This document shows, piece after piece, positions 50,277 through 52,310 of a DNA stretch of 52,310 bases. Origin of the DNA: Ectocarpus siliculosus (taxonomy: Eukaryota > Sar > Phaeophyceae > Ectocarpales > Ectocarpaceae). A model generated the notes under the pieces. The model ran no database searches, was not told the origin of the DNA, and was given only the letters and a program-made list of their open reading frames with translations. Position 1 is the stretch's first letter; the number at the start of each line of letters is the position of its first letter. Position numbers and translations under genes: made by a program. The stretch lies in assembly GCA_000310025.1 (NCBI GenBank), contig FN649755.1, forward strand, positions 2,882,432 to 2,934,741, written 5' to 3'.

Positions 50277-51455
50277 TCTCGTTCCAATCCCTTACCGTAA
50301 GCACGAAAGCGTGATGCTACGGTAGGGGGTCACCTCATCTTAGTGGACGTTTGGGTGGGGAGACACACACTGGGTAGGTAAACTTGTTGGCCCCATCCGA
50401 TTTCGCCGTAAGATCACCGAAACAGGACTACACGTTCCGTCCCAAAGCTGTAAGATTTCATCCCAAAAGCGCATCCACCTACCATAGCATTAGTGTCTGT
50501 CCAAAGATATTTTTCGCCACGCCTGGATGGCGACGACACTCGTACCACCGGTCGGGAGTCGAGTCCAGTAGTGATATTTCGAGGCGACATTCTCACCCGG
50601 TTGCGCTGTGCTTCTCCTTACCAGAGTTGCACCGACTTGAACTCCGCCGTGATGACGGTCTTGCATGAACACACTGAACGCCAGTGATTGGCGTCGATCA
50701 CGGCTGTGAGACGGATTCCGTTTCAAGGAATGGAGTGCAAAGCCGTCGCAAAGAGCCATGAAGCCGCTAACCGCGGCCTTATGAGGGGCTCCCCCATTCA
50801 GCCTCGCACACAATGGCGTGGCTCGCTTGAATCCACTGAGCTTAGCGTGGCATCCTTTCGCCGAAAAGAAGAGTGCCTTCAATTGGACATCGTGTGTTAA
50901 AGTATGTCCTCCGGGTGACTACAGCAGTACCGCCCAAACTAGAAGAAGGGTTGACGCCAACGAAATCGCTTCGTCGGTTACTCGCATGCTGTGATATCTA
51001 CGGGAGCTAACACGGTACGCCGTAGCTCCCCGCGCCTCTCTGTCTTGGCCTAGTGCAGTAGGTGCCCACGTGCAGGGTCCACCCTCCCGTCAGTGCTCCT
51101 CTCCTGCGTGATCCCAGCAAGACGACAGCGGCTACAGTGAAGTGACAAGCAGATAATCCTTCCTCGTGTGTCGTATTACGTCTACATGTAACCTCGTACA
51201 ACAACGTCGCCCCATGGTACTGTGAGAGGGACGCTTGTTTACCATACCCCAAGTAGTATTTGGCTCATTCACGACTTTGGGGGCCAACAATAATTGTTCA
51301 GCCCAATTTAGTTGTGATATTCTCTTTTTCTGTCTTGTGTTGCCCTCTGCAAAGGCCGGAAGAGACGAGATGCTTGCTCGTTGTGCTCTGACGAAAAGCC
51401 GGGTGCACCAGCTAGCTGAGGTTCGAGACGGGAAAGTACCAAGATGCAAATTGTG
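50277..51455. other. Downstream of EsV-1-7 gene, no gene recognised
   Basis: Probably the 3' UTR, then intergenic sequence. Short frames only, no domain and no defined repeat. Confidence 0.5.
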
Positions 51456-51459
51456 GAGA

Positions 51460-51530
51460 AGCACGATGACCACTAGACTACTAGTCAGCGCCGCTGCCTA
51501 GTAGTCTTTCTAGTGGTCATCGTGCTTCCT
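51460..51530. repeat. Long hairpin (inverted repeat)
   Basis: Arms GAAGCACGATGACCACTAGA CTACTAG and CTAGTAGTCTTTCTAGTGGT CATCGTGCTTC pair over about 27 bases with a 3-base bulge around a 13-base loop (TCAGCGCCGCTGC). It could be a foldback element or a small-RNA precursor. Confidence 0.85.
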
Positions 51531-51764
51531 TACAAAAGTTAATGCCCGAGTCCGTCAAGCTTACTTCAAGCCATGGACACGCTGCTCCAGGGTTGCCATC
51601 CCTGTGATAAGCACTGTCTTGCCCGGAAAATTCCATCGGTACAAGAGGTTCATCGGCTTGCTTTCAGAAGTCTCATACACAGATTTTTATTCCCATGTAT
51701 CGGGCGCAACAAGGGTCTACGCGAAAACAAAATCAAGATACATAGGCCTACTTACTGAAAATCG

Positions 51765-51890
51765 GGGTCCGTGGGGGTGGGGGGGTGTACTCATAGTCGT
51801 GCATGCCGTAGTCGTTTGACCATTGACCTCGCATCCCTACAAAGCCGGGACGGAGCACGCCGGGTTCTCACCGGACCAGGCTCTCACATC
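51765..51890 (+). repeat. SINE-like element, typical head
   Basis: Poly-G, GTACTCATAGTCGTGCATGC, CGTAGTCGTTTGACCATTGA, CCTCGCATCCCTACAAAGCC, GGGACGGAGCACGCC, GGGTTCTCACCGGACC. The spacing of the A-box-like and B-box-like segments is tRNA-like. Confidence 0.7.
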
Positions 51891-52179
51891 ACCAAGCGCG
51901 AAGCGCCGTGAGGTATTTGGCGAGTCGCATGAAGGGTGAGCTGCATCCTGCTAAGGGTGTTCAGCATCTTGTGCTTACTTCCTTGCGTACGGATGACAGC
52001 TACGTATGACTTAATTTATTTTCTGGTGCTTTCACTTCCAGAGACAGTTGTAAGCACTGTGTAACTGCCTCTAGGAAGCTTGACCATTTTAACACAACGT
52101 GGTGCGATCATCCCCCGTTGCGCGGAGTGAGGGTTCTCGACCCCGCACAACATGATCTACTCGACCACCATTATGGTTA

Positions 52180-52310
52180 CCGCCAAAAAAAAAAACGAGG
52201 TAAAAAAAAAAACGGTAACCTGGTGCCGTGGGGGGGGGGGGGGGCCCATCCCTGGTTCCCCGGGTTTTCCCCCGAGGCGCCCGCTTTTTTTCCCCCGGTT
52301 CCCCCTTTGT
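52180..52310. other. Low-quality homopolymeric window end
   Basis: Successive runs of A, G, T and C (for example a 16-G run, TTTTCCCCC-type steps) unlike the rest. This is probably unreliable sequence at a contig end. Confidence 0.65.

Overview
The window is nuclear DNA from a eukaryote, most likely a brown alga (Phaeophyceae). The evidence is a five-repeat EsV-1-7 zinc-binding protein, many canonical GT-AG introns of 0.3-3 kb, poly-Ala/Gln/Gly-rich proteins, TTAGGG-type interstitial repeats, and no bacterial operon structure. The genus cannot be told from the sequence. Most of the long open frames are products of in-frame tandem repeats. Real genes had to be assembled exon by exon from splice sites, intron phase and protein motifs.

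Three genes can be assembled. (1) Minus strand, about 19.1 to 1.8 kb: a 12-exon gene for a membrane-tethered bZIP factor of the ATF6/CREB3 type. It has a basic region, a leucine zipper, one transmembrane segment and a long lumenal tail ending in an ATF6-like IDCQ motif. All eleven intron phases agree. (2) Plus strand, about 20.7 to 43.5 kb: a 19-exon gene for a large EF-hand calcium-binding protein, built on a repeated phase-0 exon module. Two joints (exon 10/11 and exon 13/14) remain imperfect. (3) Plus strand, 48.4 to 50.3 kb, possibly with an upstream exon near 46.4 kb: an EsV-1-7 repeat protein. Genes 1 and 2 are divergent and share a 1.6 kb upstream interval.

Introns and intergenic DNA are packed with repeats. 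There is a TIR/MITE family with near-perfect ends TACCGTAGG...CCTACGGTA (seven copies), a second TIR family (GGCGGAGAGATGGCA ends), a tRNA-like SINE-type element (at least ten copies), interstitial telomere-like tracts and about fifteen minisatellites. The most unusual structural signal is that many minisatellites are tandem copies of an exon-intron junction, carrying the splice site plus the edge of the exon into the intron. Others are amplified ends of the TIR elements.

Layout: 1-1.8 kb, downstream repeats; 1.8-19.1 kb, ATF6-like gene; 19.1-20.7 kb, divergent promoter interval; 20.7-43.5 kb, EF-hand gene; 43.5-48.3 kb, mostly non-coding with one foldback element; 48.4-50.3 kb, EsV-1-7 gene; 50.3-52.3 kb, repeats, a perfect-looking hairpin and a low-quality homopolymeric end. 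The ER-stress and calcium genes may be co-regulated through the shared interval, but that is inference only.
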